Shown here in pieces: positions 1 through 12,071 of a DNA stretch of 64,000 nt (position 1 is the stretch's first letter; every line of letters starts with the position of its first letter). Under the pieces are notes generated by a model. It saw nothing but the letters and a program-made list of their open reading frames with translations. It was not told the origin of the DNA and ran no database searches. The stretch lies in the NCBI RefSeq assembly GCF_022201045.2, contig NC_068560.1, positions 33,567,001 through 33,631,000 on the forward strand. Direction: 5' to 3'. A program made the translations under genes and the position numbers. The stretch comes from Citrus sinensis. Its lineage: Eukaryota; Streptophyta; Magnoliopsida; Sapindales; Rutaceae.

Positions 1-334
1 GAATGGTTACCGAATTGGGATTTGAACAAAGACAGGTGGCTATTCACTGTGACAGTCAAAGTGCAATTTGCCTAAGCAAACCAGGTGCATCACGAAAAGA
101 CAAAACACGTTGACATTAAACTGCACTTTGTCAGGCTGGAGGTGTCTAAAAGTGTGGTGAAACTGTTAAAGGTTCACACTGATGATAACCTTGCTGATAT
201 GTTAACAAAGGCTGTACCAGCAGCCAAGCTGGAGTTCTGCATAAACTCAGCTGGGATCTGTAGGATATAAAACTGCATAGATACAGTGGAAGGCAGAAGC
301 AAAATGGTAACTGATTTGAGTTCAAGGTGGAAAG
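1..334 (+). mobile_element. Ty1/copia polyprotein 3' end (RNase H tail), decayed
   Basis: This is the C-terminal end of a copia-type Pol polyprotein. In one frame from base 3 it reads an RNase H piece with CDSQSAICLSKPG. From base 85 the next frame continues with HHEKTKHVDIKLHFVR and DNLADMLTKAVPA, which are hallmarks of the copia RNase H terminus. The shift between the two frames near base 80-86 (about two bases lost) shows the copy is not functional. A purine-rich tract at 324-334 (AAGGTGGAAAG) sits directly before the LTR and fits a polypurine tract. The rest of the element lies left of the window. Confidence 0.88.
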
Positions 335-1017
335 TGTTGGAATTATGAAGCTCAAATTTGATTTTTGGGATATGTATGACACGTCGTCTATTTGTCAGCA
401 AAGATAAACGACATGTCATGCATTGGAGTTCAGAACAGCTGAATGATACAAATGATATGTCAGCTAGATTCGTTAGTAATGCACGTGATGCGTCACATGT
501 TTCACTAACTCAAACGGCAGCCATCTCTGCGTTTTAATCAACAGATTACGTGAACGTTTGACAAGTGTCCCTAAGCAAATTCAAGAAGTTGTTTTTTCCG
601 TTAGATCTCGCGGGAAGCAACTGGAGGTCTTCTTAGTTGGAAACCCAGGAGCGTGAACTGAGTTGTTGGGGTTCTTTTGGATTGGTCACAATGGAGTATA
701 AAAGGCCATAGGATCTGTAGTTAAGTGTATCTGTCCATTTACATGTATTCTCCAGATTTGTAACTTATTCTCTGAAATTAGTAAAAGGGTTGCTTCGTTT
801 TCCACAATGGATGCAGGCAAGAAATTAGCCGAACCACTATAATCTTTGGTGCAAAGTGTGTGATCTAATTTTCTTTGATTGTGTGATTGATTTCCAGTGG
901 TTATTCTTGTTTCTTGTCAAAACTTAGTTTAGTGATTAATTCCAGAACAAGATCAAGTTTCATAGAGTGGGTCTTGGGGGTTCCAAATTGGTCTTGGGGA
1001 TTGGGTTGGATTCAACA
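335..1017 (+). repeat. 3' LTR of the copia element
   Basis: The LTR begins TGTTGGAAT right after the polypurine tract and ends ATTCAACA, giving the short TG...CA inverted termini typical of copia LTRs. Length is 683 bp. An internal promoter is visible as TATAAAAG at 697-704. The matching 5' LTR is outside the window, so neither divergence between LTRs nor the target-site duplication can be read; the right flank begins ATTTG. Confidence 0.8.
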
Positions 1018-1537
1018 ATTTGAGTAATCCGCAGGTTATGCTTTAATATCTACATATACAATTTGCTTGCTTTCGTCCAATTAATTAGACAACTTTTCGA
1101 CAGAAATATATTTTATTATGGGAGAAGCACCAAAGGCATTCTCATTATCTTGAGCTACAAAATCCTGAATTGGGATTTTTTTTTTCATTTTTTTAATGGA
1201 TATCATGACATGACAGTTGTTAATTTTATTATATAAATTGAAATGAATGTATTTTAATTCCCGTAATCCCCCCCCCCCAAAAAAAACCTAAAATGATGAA
1301 TGCTTTAATTGAAATTTAATCTATTTATATTGTGGCCCCCCAAGTTCTTCATTCTAACTAGTGTTCATAGATAAACCAAAATCTTCATTCCGCAATCCTG
1401 CATGAACATGTTCAAATACTGTCTTCAAGAAATTTTTAATTTAAAAACAGAAAAAAGTAAACCGATCGAATTACACTTATTAGGTATTTTCAACCGTTAA
1501 GGAATGAGCTTAATTGTTGGTGTAAATTCGCAAATAC
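1018..1537. other. AT-rich intergenic stretch
   Basis: No gene seen. It contains a homopolymer junction of about ten C followed by eight A near 1268-1287, and otherwise low-complexity AT-rich sequence. It is the downstream flank of the minus-strand acyl-activating enzyme copy. Confidence 0.6.
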
Positions 1538-3194
1538 CTACATGCGTGAATGAGACATGGACATGGAGTTGGCAATATCCCTAAGCACGTACTTTTGAAC
1601 TTTGCTGGTAGCTGTCTTGGGAAGCTCATCTATGATCACCACAGTCTTGGGCACCATGTAACGCGGGATTCGAGCTCTACAATACTGTATTATGTCCTTC
1701 TCTGTTGTCATCATGCCCCCACTGTCAGTCCCAGTCTTCAAAGACACAAAAGCACACGGGATTTCCTGCCAAAACGGGTCGGGTCGACCCACCACCGCTG
1801 CTTCGTTAACCACTGGATGTGAATACAGTACCGACTCTATTTCAGCACTGCTTATGTTCTCTCCCCCGCTTATGATCACATCCTTTGATCGATCTTTAAT
1901 CTCTAAGTAACCGTCAGGATGCATCACACCAACATCACCTGTATAATACCGCCCATCTTTCATGCATTTAGACGTCGCTTCTGGGTCTTTTAGATAGCCT
2001 AACATTAAAGATCCTCCTCGCATCACGATCTCGCCACGTGTCAGTCCATCTCGTTTCACGCTCAGTCCTGTCTTGGGATCAACGATGTCCACTTCAGTCA
2101 ATCCGATGGTCCTAACTCCTTTCCTTGCCTTCAGCCTTGCTCTTTCACTGGCGGGTAATTTGTTCCAAGCACAGGATACAATGACACCAGCAGTCTTCAG
2201 TTATCCCGTAACCGTGACTCACTATGAAACCCAGTGACTCAGTTCTCAACAGCACCGGTGCTGGCGGAGGAGAACCGGCGGTTAGGATGTGGACAGGACG
2301 GTCGAGCGGTTTAGCTTCTGGAGAACTTGATAGCAAATTGAGCACGATAGGGGCGCCGCACATGTGTGTGACACCATGTTTTCTAATCAATGCAAAGACG
2401 GTGGGCGCGTCAAATTTGCGGAGACAAACATTTGTTGCGCCAACAGCGGCTGCACCCCAAGTGAAGCTCCATCCATTGTTGTGAAACATGGGTAGGGTCC
2501 ACAAAAGAACTGACTGTTTAGGAACTGACCAATCGATCAGTGAGTCGACGGCTATGATGAAAAGCGCCTTGTGACATTGAACGACTCCTTTTGGAGCGGA
2601 AGTTGTACCCGATGTGTAGTTCAAAACCATGCGGTCTAAGTCACTTTTGGGCCGGACCCAACTGAACTGGGGATCACCTTTTGCCAGCATGTTTTCGTAT
2701 GTGTCAACAAAATCAGCGGGTGGGATCCGGGGTGGTGGTGAGGATGATGATGAGATCTCCTTATCATCAGTGATGAGGACGAGTTTCGGGGTTTTGGAAT
2801 GGGGAGGAAACAAAGAGACAGCTTCGAGAAGAAGAGAGCTTGAGAGATGATCAACAAAAACGAGCTTTGACTAGCTATGTTGAAGGATTATTGATATGGT
2901 GCGGGCGTCAAGGCGTGTGTTGAAAATTGCGCCGGACATAGGCACAGCAAAATGGAGTTCATACATGGCCGGGATTTTGGGGGCAATCACGGAAACCACG
3001 TGGCCAGGATTAATACCAAAGGAGAATAGTGATGACGCCAACTGGAGGCACCGCCGGTAGGTTTGAGACCATGTGTAAGTGGTGTCGTTGTAAATAATAG
3101 AGGGACAATCATCATAGGCAGTAGCTGCTCTTTCAATAAACCCTAATGGAGTAAGGGGGCAAGAGTTGGCAGGGTTTGGTTTCAGTTGATCCAT
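1538..3194 (-). pseudogene. Acyl-activating enzyme (AMP-forming acyl-CoA ligase), two lesions
   Basis: Nearly full-length plant acyl-activating enzyme (AAE; clade of peroxisomal benzoate/branched short-chain acyl-CoA ligases). These adenylate a carboxylate with ATP and then form the CoA thioester. The 1657 nt would encode about 552 aa, the usual family length. Visible motifs: N-terminus MDQLKPNPANSCPLTPLGF, P-loop YTSGTTSAPKGVV, adenylation motif GYLEIKDRSKDVIISGGE, and C-terminal TSKVQKYVLRDI carrying the catalytic Lys (the usual Gly before it is Ser). It ends SRM, a plausible peroxisomal PTS1. Two breaks: an in-frame TAG at 2873-2871 (HS*SKLVF, where the second copy has HSESKLLF) and a one-base insertion near 2195 in the SYG-TE-TAG motif. 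The reading frame is otherwise clean, so inactivation is recent, or one lesion is an assembly error. Substrate cannot be told. Confidence 0.88.
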
Positions 3195-3308
3195 TGAGAG
3201 AAGAAAGCAAAATGCAGGTGAATTGATTTAGTGATTATATTTAGTATTGGTAGCACTAGTGTATATATGTTTATGATGTGTTTGTTTGAGATTGAGGCAT
3301 GCTTCTTC

Positions 3309-3316
3309 TATATATA
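3309..3316 (-). promoter_or_regulatory. TATA box upstream of the acyl-activating enzyme pseudogene
   Basis: TATATATA lies about 115 bp before the ATG at 3194 on the minus strand, a normal distance for a plant core promoter with an 80-90 nt leader. No experimental support. Confidence 0.45.
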
Positions 3317-3319
3317 GAA

Positions 3320-4191
3320 TTTTGAGCCTTACTTACAACTACCAGTGTTGCCATTACAAATTTGGGCGGTGATCGATTAGGATATATCGACGACCAAAGG
3401 TACATATATGTTTGGAATGGTTATGTTTTTGCTTTGATTATTACTATTAATTAAATACCAAACCAGGACTGAATGCAGGTACTTTATTCATTTATGCATT
3501 TTAAAATAATTATTATGACACTATATTACGACTGGCACATGTAGCTTGTTCCTAAATAATTTCAAACGTAAGGTGTTGAGTTTTGACTACCAACATTCTT
3601 CTCAGATAATGAACTGAGCATGCATACCATGTGATCCAGGTGTGTGACTCTTCGATATAATCAAGCAATAAGACATAAGCCTACGGGGAAATGCATTATC
3701 AAACTAAAATATATGTTATTCTTGATTTGATATAACCCGATGGAGCTTTAATTTATCTCTTGGTAGCTCGCTGGGTGGCTAGCTCCACACAATTATATTT
3801 CGTTTACTTTTGGAATTAGGAAATTAGAATTTGGAATTGTTATCATTTATAGTGTTTACTTTATAAAATAGAGTAAAAAATCGAAATCAAAATCATGGTT
3901 CATGGAGCCCACCACAATTTGATAATAAGGAATGGTAGACTCATTTTCAAGAGGAGGTGGGAATGAGTCCCATTTCCAGTATTGACTATTTTGTCCTCCT
4001 CCAAAATTGAAAATGTCCATATTGTCATAATTTATAATTAATTAATATATTATTATAAATTATTTAATAAATTGATATATTATTAACAATAATTATTAAT
4101 AATTATCATTTTTGAATAAATAATCACAATAATTAATATATTATTATTTTAATTAATTAATAATTTAATTATTTCATATTATTATTATTAT

Positions 4192-4223
<32 letters not shown>

Positions 4224-6839
4224 ATAGTAGTAGCAGCAGCAATAGTAGTAGTATATTATGATTATTATAATTAATAATAATAATAATAATTAAAAAATTT
4301 ACAATTAATTAATATATTAAAATATTATTGGCAATAATTATTAATAACAATAATTTTTGAATAAATAATCACTATATGACAATAATTCATTAAGTACTTT
4401 TTAGTAATTTGTTACAAGTTAACTCCTTCCAACTCTAAGATAAAATAAACACATCAATGAGATTTCAACCCATTCCGATTCCAGCTCATTTCAATTCCAG
4501 CCCATTCCGATTACTGCCAAATAAACCCAGCATTAAATTCTACACAAGATACAACTGAGATGACAATTGGGTAACTATTCTTGTTGGTTGCATAATTTGC
4601 ATACAACTATAAATTATGTGATTGTCAACGGCTTTCAACTGAAAATTTTGAAAATACATTGAAGGATTACCATATCGTCAATATAATCATTAAATAATAT
4701 TCCTACTATTAGACATTAATATCCATCCATGATATAATGCAAACTCATATTCTTCATTGTGCATGTTTGTAACATAGAATAAATAATAGTCAAATACACC
4801 AGTGTATAAGAAGTCAATAAAAGTTTGCCACACATGATGCATAAACCAAAAAAAAAAAAATTAAATCGTTCACGTAATGCAGGATCTATAGATATATGAG
4901 TTCTACTCTAATAAAGAATCTCTTGTTTCAATATAGTAAAAAATAATTTTAAAGACAAAAGAATATAAATTTTTATCGTACAAAATATATTATATCAAAA
5001 TATATATCTTTTTAGCTTATTACTTTATGGTCAGTGACATCCTTTTCTTTCCATCATCTCCGCTGCCTTGTTTCTCAATAAAATGCTGCCGCCACCTCAT
5101 GCTGACTTCATTAACAATATTTATGTTTTTTTTTTTTTGTTGAAATCACCGGCCCCAAGTTCTTGGAGCAAGTCTTTCTAACCTATTTTAAAACTACACA
5201 AACGGAAGCAGTGAAATATTTTGAAGAAAATTTGGCAGTGTCTCTCCTTTTTATATTTCCCCACTTATAAACCTTTAAATATAGCGCTTCAATCATATTT
5301 TTAACTCTAATATACATTGTAATGAAACCTTCAATCATATTTCCAATCCTCATTTTTCTATTTTGCAAGAACAAAAACTATACATAAAGAAAAAAATTTG
5401 GCAAGTCTTCGTAACAGCATAATTTTTATTTGGCTCCGGGCCTCCGGCTAAGTTGGATCATCTTCAATTTTGGAGTCAACTAACTGCAGCCGTTGGATCC
5501 CTACGCTGCTTTTCAACCGTTAAGATTATTAATATAAATGTTAGCCGACCAGGTAAAATGGTTGTTTTTCCACTTCCTCATCTTCATCCTCCTCGTCCCC
5601 ACCTTTACTATTCCTATTTTGCCCCCAACTTTCTGTTTAATCCCTAACATACCCTTCACCACTTCCCTTCATCGACAAGCTCACCAACAGAAACCCACTT
5701 CCCCAGTGCCGCTAATGAACAAAACGTAGGATTTGATTACCAACTGAATGAATGTTAAATCAATGAAACAAACGAGGGTGCCAGTGCTGTTGTTTAGTCA
5801 AGAAACAAGCCACCGAATACAAACGGGTGATGATCATGATCAGAGGGTAACTCTGATTTGATCAAGTGGGTAGCTAGGCTGAAGCTTAAAGAATGATCTT
5901 GACCATACATTGCAGCAGCTAGTAGTAGTTGGTGATGCGTATTGCTTTAACACAAGAAGAAGTGACAACATTAGATGTTGGGTGGGATCATATAATATAG
6001 GAGAGACAGATGTGTGAAGAAGAAGACACAAGAAAGAATTTTAGAATATGAAATATGTTTTTTTTATTTGATTTTTCTTAAATCAATTAAGTGTGAGAAT
6101 GAGAGTGTTGTTGGTGTGACCACCGTGTTCACTATGCCAATAAGCGAGCCCTTAAACATCAATGCTTCTCTCTTCTTCATCCTTCTCTATTTATCGAAAT
6201 GGAATCAGTAACTTTTGTGGAGGTGCCACGTTTCCATTAGACGTAGATTTTCTAAATATGTAATCTTCACTCTGACTTTAAAAGTGACTGTCCAACGGCT
6301 ATAGTTAGCTGGCTCTAAGTTGGAGATGACCCATCTTAACTGCAGCCTTTTTTTTTTTTTTAAGATTAGTTACGTATTAAATTATTGTATTTTATATATA
6401 TTTACAATTATTATTATAATAGTATATTTATAACTACTATTATAATAATATTATACTGATATTTATAATCAAATATATATATAACTAAAATTTATATTAT
6501 TATATTAAATTTTATAAAATATATGTACAAATAAAATAACCCGAAGGAAGGAAGGATATCCCTGTTGATTTTATGAGAAAATTGATCATACCCATTTTCC
6601 CATGGTAACAAAGACATTGGGAAACACAAAATTTTCTTTTTTTTTTCCAATTTATCTCTCATTATTCATGGGACCCATAACTACTTTTACAGCTTTTCTT
6701 ACTTCATTGTCTGCGGTCCTGCAGTAAAATTAATATCGTTTCCTCTCTCTTTCATTTTATCCACTTTATGGATAAACATAAGTATGAAAATAGGTTCCTT
6801 TCATTTTCTCTCTCTTAGGTTTAGGTTCTTTTCCTTTGT
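3320..6839. other. Gene-poor AT-rich tract with microsatellite
   Basis: No recognised protein gene. It holds very AT-rich sequence (about 4020-4400), a triplet microsatellite (next entry), and poly-T/poly-A runs. Short ORFs at 5183-6211 have no recognisable domains. A possible minus-strand transcription unit around 5840-6194 is discussed in the findings. Confidence 0.55.
4178..4253. repeat. TTA/TAG triplet microsatellite
   Basis: A run of TTA triplets changes into TAG triplets with a few AAT and CAG interruptions. It is a likely length-polymorphic marker. Confidence 0.9.
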
Positions 6840-6860
6840 CTAGACACCAAAACTATCGCA

Positions 6861-7343
6861 ATGGCTGATGTCGAGGAGGTTCAGAACGGAGCTGCACCGG
6901 CGAAGACGGCTGTTCCTGCTTCCACGGCCAACTTCACGGGGATGAAGCCGCAGTTGCTTGTGGAAGCACCGAAGGCTACTGACGTTGTTCAGTTCTACAA
7001 GACCGCGTTTGGTGCCTTGGAGATTGGCTGTAGCATGGAAACCAAACGCAAGGCTGAACAGGTGTTTAACTCGAGATTGCCACTCCACTTTCCTTGTCTC
7101 TGACCTTTCGATGATTCTGCTGCTGCTAAGAATGTGGGAACCGGATGCACGCTCTGCTTGGAGACTGAGGACATTCATGCGGCCCTCGCCAATGCTGTGA
7201 GTGCTGGAGCTGTTGCTAAGGGTGAGCTCGCTGAAGGCCACAGCGCGCGTAATGGTGGGCGCGTGGGAAAGGTCAACGATCCTTATGGTTTCACATGGCT
7301 CATTTGCTCTCCGGTCAAGAAATGCGCTGAGGTGGAAGCTTGA
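6861..7343 (+). pseudogene. VOC/glyoxalase-fold protein (At5g48480-like), frameshifted
   Basis: Similar to the plant VOC-superfamily protein of the At5g48480 type (about 165-175 aa, function poorly known). Frame 3 from ATG 6861 gives MADVEEVQNG, then KPQLLVEAPKATDVVQFYKT and FGALEIG, typical of the first beta-alpha module. Around 7063-7078 the frame shifts and several residues are missing. DCHSTFLVSDLS is then read in frame 1, and after a one-base loss just past 7110 the frame returns to 3, running from KNVGTGC to NDPYGFTWLICSP at the C-terminus (stop 7341-7343). No intron interrupts the copy and an A-rich stretch follows at 7494-7513, so a processed retrocopy is possible. If the parent gene has an intron here, that would settle it. 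Confidence 0.8.
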
Positions 7344-7514
7344 GAGCTGCCTGATCTGATCTTTAGATATTGATCTACGGTCACATGAATCTCTTTTTTC
7401 GTTCTTCTTTCATGCTTTGGGTTAGGCGATGTATAGCTGAAGGCTTGATGATATCGCTGAATGTTCATCATGATGAAGAAACTAACTAGACTAAAAGAAA
7501 AGAAAAAAAAATTG

Positions 7515-10112
7515 AATGGGTAATGATGGGATTAGTAGCAGTTGCTATTTCTTCAATTTTTTTTTTTAATTTTAAGGAAATATAAATAATTTAAAGAGAA
7601 TAAAATAATTATTTTAATTATTTATAAAATTATAAATATTTAAAATTAATAAGAGTAAAAAATGCTTAAAAAATATATTTTTGATTTTCGCACTAAGAAT
7701 TTTAACTTTTTTTTATATATCTATATCATTACTGATACCAGGAGTAATATCATTTTTCCAAAGTCAACTATTAGTCAATAAAAAATTTATCTAATGGTGG
7801 GAGATTTTTACAAATAAAACGATATAGGCCATCTACTTGAAACAGCCCAAACTTCAGGGAGGCTTTTATCCTAATTATTCTTATACAAGCAATCAAACAC
7901 ATTCTCATTTTTTTTTCATTTTCAAATATTTTTTAAAGCCAAGTTACCAAATATATTTCTAAACTTACCAAAAACTAATCATTCTTATATTATAAAATAG
8001 ATACAAAAACACCATCTCTCATCCATTAAAACGAAGTTAAGACCTCAATGCTAACATGTACTGTGCAATTCAAAATCAAAATTCTCATATCAAGATTAGA
8101 TGAATGAAATAAATTGTAACAAATTAAATAAATAGTCCATAGAATTATTTTGTGCCACAAAATTTTTATCAAATTGGTACTAACTTGTCTAGTTTCTGTA
8201 ATTTTCTTAATGGAGAAAAAATTAATAAAACGAAATGGACATAAACTCACCAAGTTACTGGATATTAACAGATCGATTTGCTAGGCACTCGGTATTAACA
8301 AAGATGACAAAAGAGTACGGGCTCGGCAAAGCCTGGTATTTGAGTGGGCGAGGCTGGCTTGACCGGCACAGGCTTTGCAAAGAGCCTAGCCCAGAATAAG
8401 TTGCAAAAAGAAAATTAAATTTTTTTAACATCCGTAAAAATTTAGACATACCCTTAGATTAAAAAAGCTAAAAATATATGAATTAAAAATGGAGAGGCTA
8501 TTTGAATCGATTAATTTTTTTTCAATATCTACTTTTTTAATTTAAATAATCATGAAATTGTAACTTATTATTTTAATTCATTAATTCTCAAAAATCACAA
8601 AATTATCCTTATCAATTACTCTCTCTTTCTATTGTAATAATGGTAAAAAAACTAAATTAGTTTCTCTCTCTTATATTTTTTCTTTTCTTATTCTTTCTTG
8701 CTACATCAACTATTATCATTCTCTAAGCCTTCAATATAACTACTGTTTAGTCAATAGTAATTAGGGACAACAATGGGGTGGAGAGGCCTACCCCATTGCC
8801 AGCCCATTAAAAATTCCATCCTTACTCCTTATCTCATTTTTTAATAAATTTAGTAAAGTGTGGATGAGGCATCCCCATGTGGGCAATGGGGATGAGGAAT
8901 CTTCATGTCGAGAATGATTTCCCCATCCACACATTATTTCCCATTTATTTATTTTATAGTAGGCATGGATACTTGATTTTGGTAAAATAAAGTTAGAGAC
9001 TTAAATAAAATCATCACCATATTATAAAGTAATTAAATTATTAAAAAAAATCTTCAAAAGTTTGAAACAATATCTTGAAATAATATCAAAATTATAAAAT
9101 GCTTAAAGAGAGTGGCACCTTAAGATAGAAAAAAAAAAGTATGACGGTATTTTAGGGTTGAATAAAAATTATATTGTAGGATTTTTTTTAGTTATAACCT
9201 ACTTATATTAGGAAAAAAATAAAAAGAAATTTATTAACCAATTTTGTAATTGATTTTAAAATATTAAATAAAAATTAAAAAATATTTACATATAATAGGG
9301 TTTGAGATGAGGTTAAGTAGAGAATACAAAATCAACCCACTCCATCAAAAATTTAAGAATTACTTTTCTCCGGTCCTTAAAAATTATTTAAAATTCATGT
9401 CATTTGAAGTGGGGCCTTAAGTCATCTAGGATTTAGCCAGCCTCGACGGTAATTCAGCAACTGCCACGCTCAAAAACTAAACCACATTCAATGACCATCC
9501 CAAGTTTTTGAACTTTAAAGCCAAGAAACATGAAACCAGCCGCTTTTATGTTCCAATGATCATGCAATTAGTTTGATGATTGAAAAAAATTAGTCAAATC
9601 GATGGAGAGTTATCAAGATGATGACGATTAGAAAAGAAAAAACAAATGCCTGGCAGATAATGAAATTTTATGCATAAAATTATTATTGAAAGAACAATTC
9701 CGAGTCAATTAACCCAAAAAAATAAATTTTATTTAAAAAAATAAAATAAATTGGGCATTACAATTGAGTATTTCGAATTGTTCTATGACATTCATTTATT
9801 AGAAAATGTCATACAGCGCTTGGATCATAAAAGGTGGTATAGCAGTTGGGAACTCTGGTATTATTTGTTACAATTTTCATTTAACTGATGCATATTGATT
9901 AAGATTAACAAATCATAAATAGCAAACTTTATTTTCTAATGAAAGGATGGGGACTAATTACTTCAACATTATAACAGCTATACTATAATTTAATGACAAT
10001 TTCAGTTAAAAAAAACGATCCATAAAGATGAATTTAACAGGCTTCATCTACCACGATTATAAAAATCATTGAAGCAACAAAATTTAGTTAAAACATTTAA
10101 CGAAAATACCAA
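7515..10112. other. Gene-poor tract, repeat-like
   Basis: AT-rich intergenic DNA with no credible coding region. The stretch beginning near 8763 (TAGGGACAACAATGGGG) resembles the terminus of the hAT miniature elements found further right, but no matching right end was found, so it is not annotated as an element. A GC-richer patch at about 8315-8395 is also repeat-like. Confidence 0.5.
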
Positions 10113-11490
10113 ATGGAGCAATTAAAGCCAAAACCTGCGAACTCTTGCCCTCTCACGCCATTAGGGTTTCCGTGCTCCTGCATCACAGCGAATCAAAGCT
10201 CTTGTTTGTTGATTATCAATCTAGTCCCCTTGCCCTTGCGGCTCTCTCTTTGTTTCCATCAAACACAATACTCCCAAAACCAGTCCTCATTCATGATGAT
10301 GTATCCGCAACATCATCACCAACCGTGGGTTTTATAGACAGTCATGAGAGCATGGTAAAAAAGGCGATCCAAACTTCAAGTGGGTCCAGCCGGAGAGCGA
10401 GTGGGACCCAATGGCATTGAACTACACGTCAGGCACGACATCATCTCCTAAAGGAGTGGTGCATTGCCACAGAGGACTCTTCATCATCACCGTCAGCTCA
10501 TTGATTGATTGGAGGATTCCAAATCAACCGGTTTTCTTGTGGACACTGCCCATGTTTCATGAAAACGGATGGAGCTACAGCTGGGGCATGGCGGCCGTCG
10601 GTGGGACCAATATTTGCCTCCGTAAAGTCGACGTGCCAATCATCTATAGCGTGATCAAACATCACGGAGTAACCCACATTTGTGGTGCACTTGTAGTGCT
10701 CAACATGCTATCTAGCTCTCCCAGCACTAAACCTCTTGATAGACCAGTCAAAATCCTCACTTCCGGAGCTTCACCACCGGCAGCAGTGCTCTTAAGAACC
10801 GAGTCACTAGGTTTTGTAGTGAGTCATAGTTATGGGCTAACTGAAACAGCTGGTTTTGTAGTGTCATGTGCATGGAAGTCGCAATGGAACACGTTGGCTG
10901 ATACAGAGAGAGCAAGAGTGAAAGCAAGGCAAGGAGTAAGAACAATTGGCTTGGCCGACATGGACGTCGTGCATCCTGAGACAGGAATGAGCGTAAAGCA
11001 CGACGGGCAATCACAAGGGGAAATTGTTTTTCGCAGTGGCTCTATCATGTTAGGTTATCTTAAAGACCAAGAAGGCTCATCGTTGTGCATGAGAGACAAC
11101 GACTGGTTTTATACTGGTGATATTGGTGTGGTTCATTCGGATGGTTATTTAGAGATCAAAGATCGATCAAAGGATGTGATCATAAGTGGGGGAGAGAATA
11201 TAAGCAGTGCAGAAGTTGAATCGGTGTTGTACATGAACCCAGCTATTAATGAGGTGGCTCTCGTGGCTCAACGAGACAAATTCTGGGGGAAGAGGCCCTG
11301 TGCTTTTGTGAGTTTGAAGTGGGAGTTGAGTAAGAAGCCAACCGAAGAGGCGATAATAGAGTTCTGTAGGGCTAGGTTGCCTCATTACCTGGCGCCCAAG
11401 AGTTTAATAATCCAAGATGAGCTTCCAATAACTGCGACAGTAAAAATCGAGAAGTTTGTACTAAGAGAAATTGTCAACGCTGTGAATTGA
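10113..11490 (+). pseudogene. Second acyl-activating enzyme copy, internally deleted
   Basis: Paralogue of the minus-strand copy at 1538-3194, in opposite orientation. It starts MEQLKPKPANSCPLTPLGF, then jumps to HHSESKLLFVDY in another frame. About 85 codons of the N-terminal domain are missing. A second frame change lies in the A-run at 10357-10362, where one A appears lost (ESMVKK, then GDPNFKWVQPE). From 10411 the frame is open for 359 codons with YTSGTTSSPKGVV, HSYGLTETAG, the GYLEIKDRSKDVIISGGE block and the C-terminal TVKIEKFVLREI (catalytic Lys kept, preceding Gly changed). It ends AVN with no PTS1. The 359-aa part retains the adenylation core but lacks the N-terminal subdomain, so a working enzyme is unlikely. 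Confidence 0.87.
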
Positions 11491-12071
11491 GTTGTCTAGA
11501 CTTCAAAGATTTTATGCTTTGTAAGAGAAGTAGGCCTTAGAAGTAGCAGCATCGCAACACAACTCCGGGCCTCACCTCATATACTTGCTCCACTGGGACT
11601 CCTCAGGTTTTGAAAAATTAAAACAGGGACAGGGTCAGCTGTGTTTTCTAATAGAATCATTCAATCACGGATTCACGATACGATCACACCCAAGATTTTT
11701 GTTTTTCTGCTGGTCAATGTATATAATGCAAGCAAAACACTCCATATTACTGATATGCTGAATTATGCAATTTACAGGCTCACGGTATAGTCCGCCTCCA
11801 CAACCCCTCCCCCCAACAAAATTTTTTTTGTCAAACAAAAACATGGGAAATCATCCTTTACATGAAATTGAGTAGTAGAAGTAAAGGATTGTATCTTTCC
11901 TAGTCAGTGGTGAAGATATTTTCCTCTTAGATTAAAGCAGATCTTGATAAGCAAATTCTTGCTGTGGAGAATATTTTCAGGGTAAATTATCACAAACTTT
12001 CACAGCTAAGTTCTCCAGAGGCCAAGGATTCTGATGCCAGATAACTTTTCCTAATCATCTTTCTCACAGCT
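11491..12071. other. Convergent intergenic region
   Basis: About 580 bp between the 3' ends of the acyl-activating copy (plus) and the TPR gene (minus). No ORF of interest. It should contain the 3' UTR and polyadenylation signals of the TPR gene. Confidence 0.6.

Noticed and set aside
5895..5930. Sequence TGAAGCTTAAAGAATGATCTTG resembling miR167
   Set aside because: Only the two ends match; the centre differs in about six positions and no complementary arm is found nearby.
8763..9350. Possible hAT MITE starting TAGGGACAACAATGGGG
   Set aside because: No matching inverted terminus or 8-bp duplication could be found on the right.
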